A stretch of 64,000 nt of DNA from Spongilla lacustris (taxonomy: Eukaryota; Porifera; Demospongiae; Spongillida; Spongillidae): positions 29,120,562 to 29,184,561 of the forward strand of contig OX442415.1 of NCBI GenBank assembly GCA_949361645.1, in the 5' to 3' direction. Position numbers and translations under genes: made by a program. Below, one piece after another: positions 36,589-49,264 of the stretch. Position 1 is the first letter of the stretch. Every line of letters starts with the position of its first letter. The notes beneath the pieces were generated by a model that ran no database searches, had not been told where the DNA came from, and worked only from the letters and a program-made list of their open reading frames with translations.

Positions 36589-37131
36589 CTGCTATTAGTA
36601 GTCTAATTACATGTAGTGCACTTGTGCATGTCCTATTTTTTATTTAAAAGAATAACCCAAGACGGCATTCAAACCACTCTGACCTGCATGTTACATGTAT
36701 GGTTAACCATGTTTGGCTTGGGTGCAAAATGTCTAAATCAGTTTACGGGGATAGTTACGAATATCAGTTTGACATGAAGTCATGTGTACATGTACATCAT
36801 GTGTACAGGTCACCATATTGAGGACTCTAGTGTGCTTTTCAGGTGAGATACTAAATCAACTAAGTTGCCAGCATGTGCACACATGCACACATGCAGTCAA
36901 AACCTAAAAAAAAAACGGTGAACATAATGTTTCACATATTCAATTTAAAACAATGCATGAAGAAGCATATAGATTGGAATTGGGATGCTTGTTAGATGAG
37001 CAATTTATCCTTCCCTTTCAGCGCTTCATACTTCTACCTCATCACAAGTCCATCTCACATGGGAAGCTAAGAACCCACTGTGAACAAGTGCCAGTAGCTA
37101 ATAATATGATTATAATTATAAAGTTATCAAG

Positions 37132-37374
37132 GCTGTTATTGAACAATTGGCTGATCAAACTGTTGATTTGCTTCCACAACCTTCTACAATAAGTTCCTTT
37201 CCTTATGATCTAGGTGTGATAATTGGCATACAAATTGGTGAAGTAATGCATGATACATGTGTAACACTCTCGTTGGATTCAAATTCTGTGGAGGTTACTA
37301 CCCGAAGGACAAACTTTATAATTTCATGCCATAATACAATAAGTTTGCAATCAGTTTTACAGAAGGAATTTTAA
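37132..37374 (+). pseudogene. Unrecognised coding-like fragment
   Basis: 81 codons open from an ATCAAG acceptor-like junction: AVIEQLADQTVDLLPQPSTI, then PYDLGVIIGIQIGEV and VTLSLDSNSVEVTTR, to a stop. Composition is that of a globular protein. It may belong with the fragment at 37852-38180 on the same strand. Family not recognised. Confidence 0.3.
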
Positions 37375-37851
37375 GGAATAGCAATCTTTTGTTACAAGGC
37401 AAACTTGCAACTGGACCCTGGGTGCAACAGTTGCATGGTAATCAAATGATAACTAACCTTAAAAGTCTGTACTGATTGAGACCTGATTGAAAAATGTAAA
37501 AGCATTCTTGGATTTCCCTTTGCTTGTCTTTCAAATAAATTTGGTATATGCCTCTGCATAACTCTTTTAGTGTAAAGGGCATATTTGTATGTATCACAAG
37601 TATAGCACATACATCTAGATGCATGAATGGACAATAACCACTTTCTGTTCTTGCTGATGGATGGAGGAGTATACTATGTAAACTTATCATATGAAGTAGT
37701 ACAACTCTTCAAATTCCCGCTACACTAAACAAACTATGTTACTGAGCTAGCTAGGTCATAAGCTAGGTGTGGCACATTTTTGGTGTGGGAGAAAGTAGTA
37801 ATCAGCAATTGGCAGTTTGTGGAATGATGAAATATTACAATAGTATTACAG

Positions 37852-38180
37852 AGCATTAGCGATAGCACATCAAACATACTCAGCTCCTGCACATAACATG
37901 TTTGTGGGGCAAACTCTTGGACTTGCTGAAAATCATTTCAGAAGTGCTCATAATGTTACAATAGGATTTTTAGACAGAAAGGTGAGAGCTAAAATTAATA
38001 AAACTTTCTAAAGTGGCTTAAAAGAAACATCAAAAGATGAGCAGGATAGAATTATGAAATTTTCTATTAAACAATCTCAAAAAATCAAGGTACTTACTAA
38101 AATGCATATTGCAAAAGAACAGGACAAGTGACGTCTTGTAGAAAAAATATAGCATGTTCGGGAAAAAACAACTGCAGAAT
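37852..38180 (+). pseudogene. Unrecognised broken coding sequence
   Basis: A single frame reads ALAIAHQTYSAPAHNMFVGQ, GFLDRKVRAKINKTF, a stop, SGLKETSKDEQDRIMKFSIK, KMHIAKEQDK, a stop, RLVEKI, a stop, then HVREKTTAEC. Protein-like composition continues across three stop codons in one frame, so this is most likely a decayed gene with a C-terminal coiled coil. A donor (AAAG|GTGAGA) at 37981 would alternatively end an exon there. Family not recognised. Confidence 0.4.
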
Positions 38181-39468
38181 GTGGCTGATGTAAAGGCATG
38201 CACAAGTACATGATGAGTTCCCAGGGCTACAAGATAATTAGAAAAGCATGCATGTACCCTTACTGCAATACTCAACAATCCAGCCATAATTATTGGAACA
38301 TATGTGGCTTGTCAACAACCTTAATGTCCTTTACCAAGGTCAGGCCATATCAGTAAAGTGTTGCAAAAGATCAAACATGCCAAAAATCACTGCTAGGCCT
38401 ACTGGAAACACGATGAAAATCAGGATTAAGGAGATGACGTTACTGCAAGACCATTTATGAGTATCTTAGTGTTGATCTGAAATCGTTATTTAGTCAATAG
38501 CTGCAGTAAAGAGAACATAAATCGTCACTATTTTGTTCATGCCGTTCACTCAAAATGCAGTGTTTGGAATGCATGCAGTGACTTTTGAGATATTAATCCT
38601 AATGATATATCTTTCTGCACCATTTTTTTTGCTCTTTTATAGAGGAAAATAAAATCGCAGCACAAAACACGAATTCGCTGAATCAGATCACTGATCGAGA
38701 GACATGGAGGAAGATGAAATGGTAGCTAGATTGTCAAGGTCGGAAATTAAATCTCAGTTGTGAGACGATGTATAAAATATCGAGCAGAGCCTGAAAAGGA
38801 ACGGCCCGGGCTTCAAATAGTGTGATACGGGGAGGCTAAACGGACAATAAAGTTACCCAAAGCTATGCTGTCTTATATACATGTACGTGCTAAGAGTACC
38901 CGTGTGGAGGTCCATTCTTTATAATCACTATTACAATGTCCTACAAATACTATCTAAGTATGCATGATTAACACATTTTTTATCTTGAGGCTCGCAAAAA
39001 CCTAGCTGAAGGCGGAGCCATAATCTGAAAACTGGTGCTTTAATTGGATCGATAACTTCATCCATTTTTAAAACAGGGATGCAATAAAAACTAATATAGC
39101 AGCATTAAAGTCCAAATACGTTCTATTAATGTAACTTCATATAAATATTTACGATAATCAGTCATTAAACATAATTTGATCGTTTCCTTCTATTACTGCA
39201 TGGCTTGTTGCATCTTTATTTAGCATGGCTTTTGTGATTGGTATGGTGTAATGAATAACTTCACAAATCAACAGTTGTGGGTTTGTCCTTGGTTTTAGCG
39301 TTGCGTTGTTGCTGTTGCGTCACAGTGCATTTTGCAATGCGAGTATACTCATTCTGCTACTGTGGTTTAGTGGGTCCCTAAGAATTGAATATTGTGTTTA
39401 CATGACTGTTGAAAGTCTACATGTAGTTATGAATAAAAAGCAATGAAAAAAGCAAATAAAAAACATTC
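38181..39468. other. Gene-free stretch
   Basis: AT-rich; no exon with splice context or motif recognised. Confidence 0.5.
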
Positions 39469-39655
39469 TATAGTGGTGTATAAAACAAAACAAGATAAGG
39501 AGAAACCAAAAACCATATAGTTCTATATTTAGCGCACATGCAGTTGCTCATGTGATGTTTTTATAATCCTTGTTTCCTTGCTTTGTACACCACTATTGCC
39601 TTCAAATCCTCCGCATATATATTACCAACTTTCTCAGAGAGGATGGTTTTTGTTA
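39469..39655. mobile_element. MITE-A copy 3 (diverged)
   Basis: The right part (CACCACTATTGCCTTCAAAT, then ACCAACTTTCTCAGAGAG) matches the arm of the hairpin at 8824-9111. The left part (ATAGTGGTGTATAAAAC) is a shortened arm. 39656-41199 has no recognised gene. Confidence 0.65.
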
Positions 39656-41259
39656 ACTTGTTAGTTCACTGATGTCTTGGATATCATGCGATCACGTGTT
39701 GTGTAGGCAGTAAGGGCATAGAAAGGCTAATCAGAGCAGCAAGTCAACCGAAGGATAAAAGAAATTTACCGATAAGCCGCCCCATGGCAAATGCCGTCCT
39801 ATCATTTATGTTTTCCATGTACAAACAATTGATCATTTTAAAGGGCTAACTTTCTTGGACGCCCACAAAATCTAGGGAGCTGTGTTTAACGGAATACACA
39901 GAAACACCCGGCTCAAATTTAGCTAACGAGGCTACACGGCCTTTCCGTAACGGACATTAGGTTTGTAATTAGAGAATGATCGTAAACATTACGGTATATC
40001 GGCACAAAACATGCACAAAAGTTGCCATTTGTTTGGCGATTTTTTATTCCCATCCAGACGGTGACTAATAATCCAAAAACTATAGCACAAGGTTTCCCAG
40101 GGTATCTCCTCCTTATAAAAAAATCCAGCGCATTTTATACCCCTATGGATCGACGTGTATATTGATTGCGCATTATTTGGATCGTATTTTATTTACAAAC
40201 TATGTTCGATTCACTCGTCTAGTACGCCACAACTGCCACATTCTAGAGCTCCAATTTTTAACATGCTAGCGTCCGAGTGTAGTTCTCGCAGTATGTGAAT
40301 AGTCTCTCTCTGGACGCTTTTTCTGTGAGAAGTTGTTACCTTTGCAAAACTGTTGACATCAATAAATCATCCGCGCGAGTACTACGTGCATGGCAATATA
40401 TAGGCTTTGACGATCCTGGAACTGTCTATAACTTGTGCTTATAAAAAAAACACGTTCTATTTCGCTTTGAAACCATAAGCACTGATCAATTAAAACCTGT
40501 ATTTGCACCCAGTGTACATGTACATGTATATGTACACTTGTACGGTACCTCCTTTGCAGTAGCCATGGCTGTATGAGAATTTTGGCTCCCCCCTTCAATT
40601 AATGGCTGGTTGGTCATATAAAGGTCATAAAATTTTCATGGTGCAATGGCTTCAGCATAGGTCTTTAGAACCATGATTCCAGGCAGCCTGCCTGGAATTT
40701 TATTTCTTATTAGCTTAATTGCTGAGAGTGTATTTGCTAAAATGTACAGTACCAGTCAGTGAATGTATACCACCTCAATGATGAATTTTGAGTCTGTCAT
40801 ATGTCTAGATCATGCATCTTTAAGGTGTGGTCTTTGTAGATGGTATGCTGCTGCACAGCCAGATGGCCACATGCTTTGCAAAATTCACTTGGACATGCCA
40901 ATCCCAATTATACAGTAATACAAGAGTAATTGAGAGTACTACTGTACAATGGTCAAGCAAGCTCAAAGTGAATTTCAGTCATATGTGACCATGTACATTT
41001 ATAGTAAAGCAGTTGGTGAGGTCATGGGTCTGTAGTCAAGAATGCAGTGCATGCTATGGTGCACAGTGGATTTCTATACATGTCGGTCAAGCAGTGTCCA
41101 TGTTGACCATAATTTGAAATTACAAAGTGCATGTTCACCACCCAGTACATATTTGGTACATGATGTACATGTACATGAAATGCAAGGACAAAGTTCAAAG
41201 GGTGAAAGGCACAATGCAACAACGCATCTGTCCTACACTGGAAGCCGGAAAACCACCGT

Positions 41260-41585
41260 CAAGGCGACCTTTACACTCGGCCGTTTATTTTAAACTGCAA
41301 CCGCCATCTTGGAAAATGCCATATTCAAGGGGTTTAGTACAGCCGTCAGAAAAAGCGTCCATCTTAGAACACGCTATACATTTATACACCAATCTGTCCA
41401 CTATACCGAGTATAAGGGATTTTCACATCTCTGTGGCAGTTGGTGCAAACAAGCCTCGTGTTCGTACCCTATTCGACACGGGTATGGTAGCTTCCGCAAT
41501 TACAGTGTTGCGTAGGAGAATGCTGCCAAGACAGGACTTGCACTGTTCTCATCAGGAGAGATGGCACTATCCAGCCGTTCGTTAG
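41260..41585 (+). pseudogene. Retropepsin-like fragment (tentative)
   Basis: The frame contains DFHISVAVGANKPRVRTLFD followed by TGMVASAITV. A hydrophobic-hydrophobic-D-T-G site about ten residues after a VGANKPRV-type strand is the layout of retroelement aspartic proteases. The residue after DTG is Met rather than the usual Ala/Ser. No flanking RT or Gag in the same orientation, so it is at best an isolated relic. Confidence 0.3.
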
Positions 41586-43304
41586 TTATGTGCATCACTA
41601 CAACCAAAGACTAGTAGCAAAGCGAATTCCATTCGCACGTGGTTGCCAGGTCGATAATTAGCAGGTAACTAGGTAGTTAATATTCATCACGGGCGGAGGC
41701 CTAATGTCCAACTTTTCAATGTATTGAAACGGCCGTGGCTAAGTACAAAATAAAAAATTCATCGAATTGAATTTGTCTACAGTGGAGATCATGATACTTG
41801 ATCCTATAATTTTTCTGTGTGTGAAATTGATTCATTTGAATTTTTTTTCATGACAATACATAAAATCTAACAACACAGGTATGTTACATATGTGTTTCTC
41901 AATGTATACTCACAATTGATCCGCATCACGTGACTTTGTGTTAGCACTGCCATTGGTCAAAGTGAACCAACTACAATAAGAAGTGTTAGGCGAATTTCTT
42001 CCTCATTCGTTGATGAATTGTTACGAAACGCGGTACATAAGAAGAGTCGAGGTTGCCCCATCGTTTACTCGAGTTGGATTTTAAGTCCGGTAAAAGGCAA
42101 CTGTTTTATCGACGCAGACGCCATATTTTGAACTGTTTTGTGTTAGGCGAACCATATCGAATTGCGCTGATTGTACGATTCAAAACTTTGCAGGAGGATA
42201 GTAAAATGATGACTGTATCGTAAGAGCACCTTTTTTAGGCGTTAAGATGCAATCTGTTACTAAAACAAATCGTAGAACGAAACCCGGCTTGACAACGAAG
42301 CCATTTGCAATGAATGACATTAAAAGTTACGTTATCTAAGTTATTCTCTAGTTATTCGTTCATGGCTGAGGGCGTAGGTAATGTTCGAACGAAAAGGTAC
42401 TTTAATAAATTGCGTTTGCGTAGGCGGAAGCTGGTGAACTAAATTTCGTCGAAAATTGTGACCGTATTTAGGATTTCTCTACGAGTGCTTAAGAAGACGC
42501 GCGCTTTGTAAAGTTGTTTGCAAGGTATTTAGGACTTTATTGCTATAATACAGAACAAAAGGGGTTGCCCGATACACTATTGGTATCTAAATGTAAGCCA
42601 GCATACGGCGTTATTTTGTGTGCCTCGTTGATTTCCATAGTAATCGGTCGCGATTAGCCATTCTCTAGATTCTTAAAGCACTCACTTGAGGAAGCGTTTC
42701 CCATGTTTATTAGGTCCTAGCCTATATCAGGATAAAATTTCATGAGCTTTGGATGGTGCCCAAGGGTCCATTTATCGGCACAGGCGTTTCCTGTTGGATT
42801 GCTTAGAGCTTGACATAATAATGCTTAACCTGGTATTTCTGTGTTAGAGCCCTGTGAATTAAACTTATTTTTTGTATTTTCAACGCATACACAATCTATT
42901 TTGTTTATGTGTCAAAGAGTTGTGTGATAGTTCTATTTAATACGCACCGAATTCGTCAAGGCACGCGTTAGTTATGGAAAGTATTGTACAGCATGGACCG
43001 CCATATCATTAAAAACAGCTCAATCATAAAAATATGATGGTGCCCACACAGCGTATTTTTCAAGACAATATTTTCATGTTAGTGTATCCTAGCTATGCAG
43101 TAACATTGAGAAATACATCTACCCATAACCAGCATATGCCCAGTTATTGAAGTAGCTTTGGATCAAATGGCAGGTGCTCTCCCTGAACCTTGAACTACAA
43201 AATTCTGCATGCTACAACAGAACAAGATAAGATAATAGATATTGTAGTACACTAGCTACTTGAAGTATGTGTAATACTATATCACCATCCATTGTTCACC
43301 AAGT

Positions 43305-43490
43305 ATGATTGCTGAGCACAATGCACCCTTGGCCTGGCTGATTACCTTTATAGAAAAGGATCTAATGTTAAATGATGGAAACGTAAGATGTAAAATTAAT
43401 GGAACAATGCAGTGGTTGTGTGCACACTCTCAGAACAAGCAAGAAAATATAGCCTGGTTAAATTTTGCATTTGACAAGCTTAGAGAGTAA
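43305..43490 (+). CDS. Short open frame inside the 5.0-kb element, unknown
   Basis: Encodes AEHNAPLAWLITFIEKDLML and on to a stop, 61 codons, globular composition. A Lys/Glu-rich stretch follows in other frames to about 43640. Possibly part of a decayed element-encoded protein. Not recognised. Confidence 0.25.
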   Translation: MIAEHNAPLAWLITFIEKDLMLNDGNVRCKINGTMQWLCAHSQNKQENIAWLNFAFDKLRE

Positions 43491-45187
43491 AGTTAGTTAG
43501 TAAACAACATGAACACTATATTGCAAGATCAGCAACTTAAAGATAAGATTCAAAAGAATGAGAACAGTTCGAGGAGGAAGATAGAAAAGAAGTTGCAATG
43601 TGTGGCAGAAAAGGAAGTTAGAATTATCAAATGAGTTTCCTAATATCTCATAATGAAAAAAAAATTAATGTAATATTTTTGAAGCGTTTTATCCAACGTT
43701 TCAGTTATTTGTAATAATAAAATAATAAAGGTAAGCATAAACAAAGCACAATAAGTAACTATACTAATAAAACGATACAGAATTCATAACAGAAGCAGCA
43801 TTTCCACATTGTACTGCAACTGACTAGCCTTTGTAGCAAGTAAGAGCCTACATTGCACTCTCCCGATGCCTGCCTAAGGTGATGGTCAAGCTCTCTCCTG
43901 ATGTCTCAATGGCTATGTGCGTGATCAGTTATTAATGGTCTGTATATTGAACACACCTATGGTATGTGGATCATCAAAATGTGCTATACAATGGACATAT
44001 AATATGTGTAAATCAATCAAAGAAGTCTCAAGTTCCTAAAGTAATTATGGAAGAATGATGAATGTGAATAAATAGGGAGAACATTATGATATCGCTATAC
44101 GGGCTATTGCCGTATTGGCAGCTAGATTATATAATGAGACAGCTAAATTTAGATGTAATGTGTATTTGACTCTGTGAACCTTATAAAGAGTACCTATGTT
44201 GTATTTTATGCAAATATGGCATCATTATCTTGAATACTTTTACAGTAGTTGCATGGAGAAGTCAAGCGGTCACAGTTTTTTATATCGCGGTCCATTCACA
44301 TTGCGTACATTGTTAGTCACCAGCGACGTAATGTTTGAAACGTTATAACTTTTGAAATAGTAATCTGTTTTCCGTGGCAAAAGCATATTTTTGATGCATT
44401 CAATTTGCTCTTTTAGGCTATGCATAAAAGTTCTAGTTTTATTCATTTTCAAAAATTTATTAAAGTACCTATCTACACCCAAAACACTCAGCGCGTACCA
44501 CGAATAGCTATCCAAACAACGTAATCTCTAGGGAAAACTCCTCGAGCTGAAGTAGCAAAGCAGTGAGCTAATCAGCAAGTCGATCAAAGAGAAAAACAGC
44601 TAATAGACCTTATTCGACCGCAATATGAATATATAAATGTCACACGCTCGTCCCAATATTGGTTCAATTACATCACGCGACACGAAGTTCACTAAAGGTG
44701 AGTGAGTTCAGGAACTATCAGCGATCACTTTTCAAGGCCTAAAACTTTCATGCAAGGTTGGTTCCGTTCTTTTCTATCGATTTGGTGATCCGCGTGGTGC
44801 GAGGTTATAGTTTGCCGTCCCTGTATTGAAAACAATCAATCCCTCTGGCCCTCCGTGAAAAGAGTAAAAAGGAACACCAGCGAGGTAAATAAGCTCTCTA
44901 TCATACCGTGGGTGTAATAGGACTGATTTGACTTCACCTCGTTTTTTTTTAATTATAACATAATCAAGACAAGGCAATTTAATGACTTCAACTGTGAGCC
45001 CATTTTTGTAAAGATAGAACACGGAACGATAGCACCAAGCAGAATCCACGTGTAGTGATGTCTAGTGGGTGTATTGCGATATAAAGCATGTTAACACAGT
45101 GTAGGGTTGTTGAGATTCTGCGCCTCAATTGCGGAGTTGAGCTGTCATGATTTACACAGCCCTTGTGATATGCCTCGAAGAAAACAC

Positions 45188-45319
45188 TTAGTGGGTCGGC
45201 CAAATGTCTCTTGGAGTACTGTATGTGTCTGTGGTTACCCCTAGTACACCAAGCTTCTCTTTATAGCGTAACCTTCCCACCGTATCAAGCTGCTTAATCG
45301 AATCCGACAATTCAGCCAT
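45188..45319 (-). CDS. Short protein start (MAELSDSIKQL...RYKEKLGVLG) inside the 5.0-kb element
   Basis: ATG at 45319; 43 codons ending PRDIWPTH then TAA. The composition (RLRYKEKLGVLGVTTD) resembles the N-terminus of invertebrate YqaJ-exonuclease/SWIM-type transposon-associated proteins, from recollection only. The rest of such a protein is absent. The frame is also open upstream through four copies of a 33-bp repeat. Confidence 0.3.
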   Translation of the reverse strand: MAELSDSIKQLDTVGRLRYKEKLGVLGVTTDTYSTPRDIWPTH

Positions 45320-45327
45320 ATTCGTGC

Positions 45328-45452
45328 ATCTCATTAACGGCGACGCCTTTCCAATATAGTATCTCATTAACGGCGACGCCTTTCCAATATAGTATCTCAT
45401 TAACGGCGACGCCTTTCCAATATAGTATCTCATTAACGGCGACGCCTTTCCA
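45328..45452. repeat. 33-bp tandem repeat (about 3.8 copies)
   Basis: Unit TCTCATTAACGGCGACGCCT plus TTCCAATATAGTA. The unit is a multiple of three, so on the minus strand it encodes MRYYIGKASPL repeated in frame ahead of the short frame at 45188-45319. Confidence 0.9.
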
Positions 45453-46935
45453 ATTATGTCACATGCATGTCACACATTAATATATTCATATTTGCGGTCG
45501 AATAAGGTCTATACTATTGATTGCTCGACAAGGAACCAGTTCGACTCTCTCACTTGCGACGGTTCACACAGCTTAAGCTTACCCTAATCCTGCCGATACG
45601 AATGGGAGAGAACATTTGCATTTCGGGTGTACTAAATACAATTTGCAGACGATGGCCAGGTGTGTCTTCAATGACTGAAAATAAAGATAGCCAAATATTA
45701 TTAGTGTCTGAATTATTGGAATCCACCGAGATACATTTTCTGTTTGATCAGGTTGCTTGGGAAACTTATTTACATGCATAGTCAATTGCTTGATAAGGAT
45801 ATCTTGCCTTAGAATTTTTTTATTTAGAGTTTCCTGGTGGATTATAATAATGCAGACCATCATCCCTTACTCTAAACGTTATTTCAAGAACAGATTTGAC
45901 ACACGCCATCGATATCATTGGCCAATTCTATTTAGTTACAGCCGTAACGCCCGTAAGGCATGAATAGATACTAGCTGCTGTTCTTCTCTTTGATCGACTT
46001 GCTAGCTGGGCTCAGCCCGGCTATATAGATCGTATCTACGGACCACTTTGCTGCAGTGCTCAAGCTCGTGGGTCTCCCCGAGGATATTTAAGAGGTTTCC
46101 CTAGAGATTATGTTGTTTGGATAGCTATTCGTGGTACGCGCTGAGTGTTTTGGGTGTGATCTTTTCGTTCGAACATTACCTACGCCCTCAGCCTAGCCAT
46201 GAACGAATAACTAGAGAATAACTTAGATAACGTAACTATCATTCATTGCAAATGGCTTCGTTGTCAAGCCGGGTTTCGTTCTACGATTTGTTTTAGCGAC
46301 AGATTGCATCTTAACGCCTAAAAAAGGTGCTCTTACGATACAGTCATCATTTTACTATCCTCCTGCAAAGTTTTGAATCGTACAATCAGCGCAATTCGAT
46401 ACGGTTCGCCTAACACAAAACAGTTCAAAATATGGCGTCTGCGTCGATAAAACAGTTCCCTTTTACCGGACTTAAAATCCAACTCGAGTAAACGATGGGG
46501 TAACCTCGACTCTTCTTATATACCGCGTTTCGTAACAATTCATCAACGAATGAGGAAGAAAATTCGCCTAACACTTTTTATTGTAGTTGGTTCACTTTGA
46601 CCAATGGCTGTGCTAACACAAAGTCACGTGATGCGGATCAATTGTGAGTGTATATTGAGAAACACATATGTAACACACCTGTGTTGTTAGATTTTAATTT
46701 TCATGTATTGTCATGAAAATAAATTCAAATGAATCAATTTCACACACAGAAAAATTATAGGATCAAGTATCATGATCTCCACTGTAAACCCATTACATAC
46801 CTCCTGGTCCAGCTCCTGACGTTACCAATCACGACGCTATAGACAGTATACTATAGTAAAAAGAGCCCGGGCAGACGGCGGCAAGTCCAGACGTCAAGTA
46901 GTCAACCCCAAGTACGTAATCGCGTGACGTTACCC

Positions 46936-46940
46936 CCCCC

Positions 46941-46972
<32 letters not shown>

Positions 46973-46974
46973 AA
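46936..46974. repeat. C7 followed by (CA)n
   Basis: Short CA microsatellite. No gene is visible in the surrounding 46785-47170. Confidence 0.85.
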
Positions 46975-47209
46975 CTGTATATACTAAATCTGACATCCTA
47001 AGTGGGGTTTATTAAACACTGCAGTCTCATGATCAGTTTTCTATTTGGAGATGAAAAACAACATCAAATATGATTCTCCTCTGACCTGCTCATAACATTG
47101 GAATGTTGACTGACTTAAGTCACCTTCAATCTATGATTAATGCCTATATCTTCTCACTAAGCATGTCTCCCTTCTTTACACTTCCAGTTCTGCATGCATG
47201 GGCCTTCCC

Positions 47210-47256
47210 TGTGAGTTCACATGATTATGTATGATCTAGATTAATAGGCGCGCGTA

Positions 47257-47290
<34 letters not shown>

Positions 47291-47530
47291 TGTATGTGTG
47301 TATGTGCGTATGTGTGTGCGTATGTGTGTGTATGTGTGGTATGTGTGTATGTGTGTGTGTGTGCGTGTGAAATAATATACAGCAGTATTGTGATCATTTC
47401 ATTTGCATACTTCTGATAACACAAAAAGAGGTCTGGGCCCCAGACCCACACAAAGTAGCGGCTAAACAATGTTACATGTACATGCAAAAGTGGGCTAGTG
47501 AGTATGCCCTCGTCCCATACCCAGATATAT
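47210..47530. repeat. Segmental duplication, copy 1 (with GT/GTAT microsatellite)
   Basis: CTGTGAGTTCAC, a GT-rich tract (47253-47368), then GCATACTTCTGATAACACAA and CAAAAGTGGGCTAGT recur in the same order at 48778-49145. Confidence 0.8.
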
Positions 47531-47577
47531 TACTGAGCCCTTCTGCATGGTCCCCAGGCCCTGACATACAAACACAG

Positions 47578-47830
47578 TCACCATTCCATTGAACAAAAAC
47601 TGAAGTTACTAAAACTCTTTACATTCAATTCATTGACTGCTCTGTGCCGCTTTGTGGTACTGAGTAGTAGCAACTTATCAGTGGACGCTATCCACACCAC
47701 ATCATACGGCCCACAGTGTGTAAGCATATTAAAACGTAACCACACCTCCTCCCCAGCCCCAACTAGTTCCAAGTGGTGTGGAAAGGACACATCAGGAGGC
47801 TGGGACCCTACAGATCACCATAAAACACTC
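47578..47830 (-). other. Coding-like segment of unknown protein, duplicated at 61.7 kb
   Basis: The minus frame reads VSFPHHLELVGAGEEVWLRF through THCGPYDVVWIASTDKLLLL to NELNVKSFSNFSFCSMEW and stop. Its end matches ELDEKSFGNFSFCSKEG on the plus strand at 61697-61755, so this is a duplicated and inverted segment. Family not recognised. Confidence 0.35.
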
Positions 47831-47924
47831 TGAAAATAGGCAGTCTGCATTATAATATTATATATTTTTGTGTCATACCAAGCAGCTGCAGGGAAATTGA
47901 ACTGGATACATGGGGGGTGGCCCT

Positions 47925-48200
47925 ACATGCAGCATTCAATCCCACCACTAAACTCATTCATCCTGTCAGAATGGTCTCAGGGCTGGGATGCCATTCAATT
48001 CACCACCACAATCTTCACACTTGGACACTTTTCCTTTCTTTTGCTGGTACAAGACTAGTCTCGTACCCAGACCCAAATGTACAATGATAATTATCTAACA
48101 TCACGTGATGTTATACGATCGTTATATACATTTGGGTCTGGGTACCAGACTCCTCCGGCCAGGAGTTTTGGATCACCAAACACAGGTAAACATTGAGTAG
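47925..48200 (-). pseudogene. Ribosomal protein L34 (eL34)-like processed pseudogene, split by a MITE
   Basis: The minus frame reads LYQQKKGKVSKCEDCGGELN then GIPALRP and a stop, matching the eL34 core (KK-G-x-KC-DCG-L-GI-ALRP). A frameshifted FSGGIECC after it fits the following AYGGxxCxxC segment. Beyond the intervening MITE (about 48055-48150), SKTPGRR fits the upstream KTPGG segment. No introns inside, multiple stops, so a retro-copy remnant. Confidence 0.5.
48055..48150. mobile_element. MITE-B copy 2, inserted in the eL34-like pseudogene
   Basis: Hairpin with ends TAGTCTCGTACCCAGACCCA and, inverted, GTCTGGTACCCAGACCCAAA, joined by an AT-rich palindrome around ATCACGTGAT. Same family as 28633-28746. 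Confidence 0.8.
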
Positions 48201-48515
48201 GCCTATATATTCGCTATTGATCGGCAGCCACCTTATTAGCCTCGGTCCCAGGCCCTGTTTTACTGGGGAGGGAAGGCAGCGAAAATTTTTGCCCCTGTAA
48301 CCAGTAAAAACATGGTCAGGAGACGAGGATATCACCTTATTAAATTAAAAATAAAAAAAAATTTCCACTGTTTCACTGCGCAAACAAAAAATGTGTTTTG
48401 TTTTGTAACGAGCGTATCAATGTAATCATGAACACAGCTGCGTGAAATCCTGTTGGACTACCCGTTCTTTCCTGAAATGTTTTAACATACTTTTTTTTCC
48501 GGTGGGGGCGGCTGT

Positions 48516-48591
48516 TAGTCTGGGGACCAGACCATATTCTCAGTCTGGGGACCAGACCATAATTGAGAATATGGTCTGGTCCCCAGACTAG
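48516..48591. mobile_element. Short hairpin element (TAGTCTGGGGACCAGACC)
   Basis: Inverted arms TAGTCTGGGGACCAGACC...TTCTCA at 48516 and 48565-48591, with an extra direct copy of one arm in the loop (48541-48561). Confidence 0.75.
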
Positions 48592-48777
48592 GCAGCTGTA
48601 GGTCCTCTCCAGTGTCTCACATTCAGAGCATGAGATGTCTCTGAGTCATCAGCTGATTGAAAACATTTATGTATGTGTGTGTGTGTGTTGTGTTAAACAA
48701 TGCCATGTATTAATGAATGATCAGTTGTGATATAAATATGCATGACAGTTTTGTTTACCTTTTATTGTCTCTTGCCT

Positions 48778-49145
<368 letters not shown>

Positions 49146-49264
49146 TAGTCCCAGGGACTAGGGACCACAAGAAATAGTCATAAGCTATGTGTTTTGAAGC
49201 AAAACACATAGCAAACAACAACCCAATTAATAAGGATTGCAACTCTATCACAGAATTAATGCCC

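Larger units (their letters stand above)
41780..46784. mobile_element. 5.0-kb element with about 620-bp terminal inverted repeats
   Basis: The left arm 41780-42395 and right arm 46162-46784 are inverted copies with high identity. The ends read CAGTGGAGATCATGATACTT and TA lies immediately outside on both sides. A second inverted pair lies inside (about 44456-44660 versus 45460-46150), and the right member is split by an extra segment of about 450 bp (45512-45965). Interior frames are short. A TA duplication fits Tc1/mariner-like or another TA-targeting superfamily, but arm length and size are unusual and no transposase motif was recognised. Confidence 0.8.
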
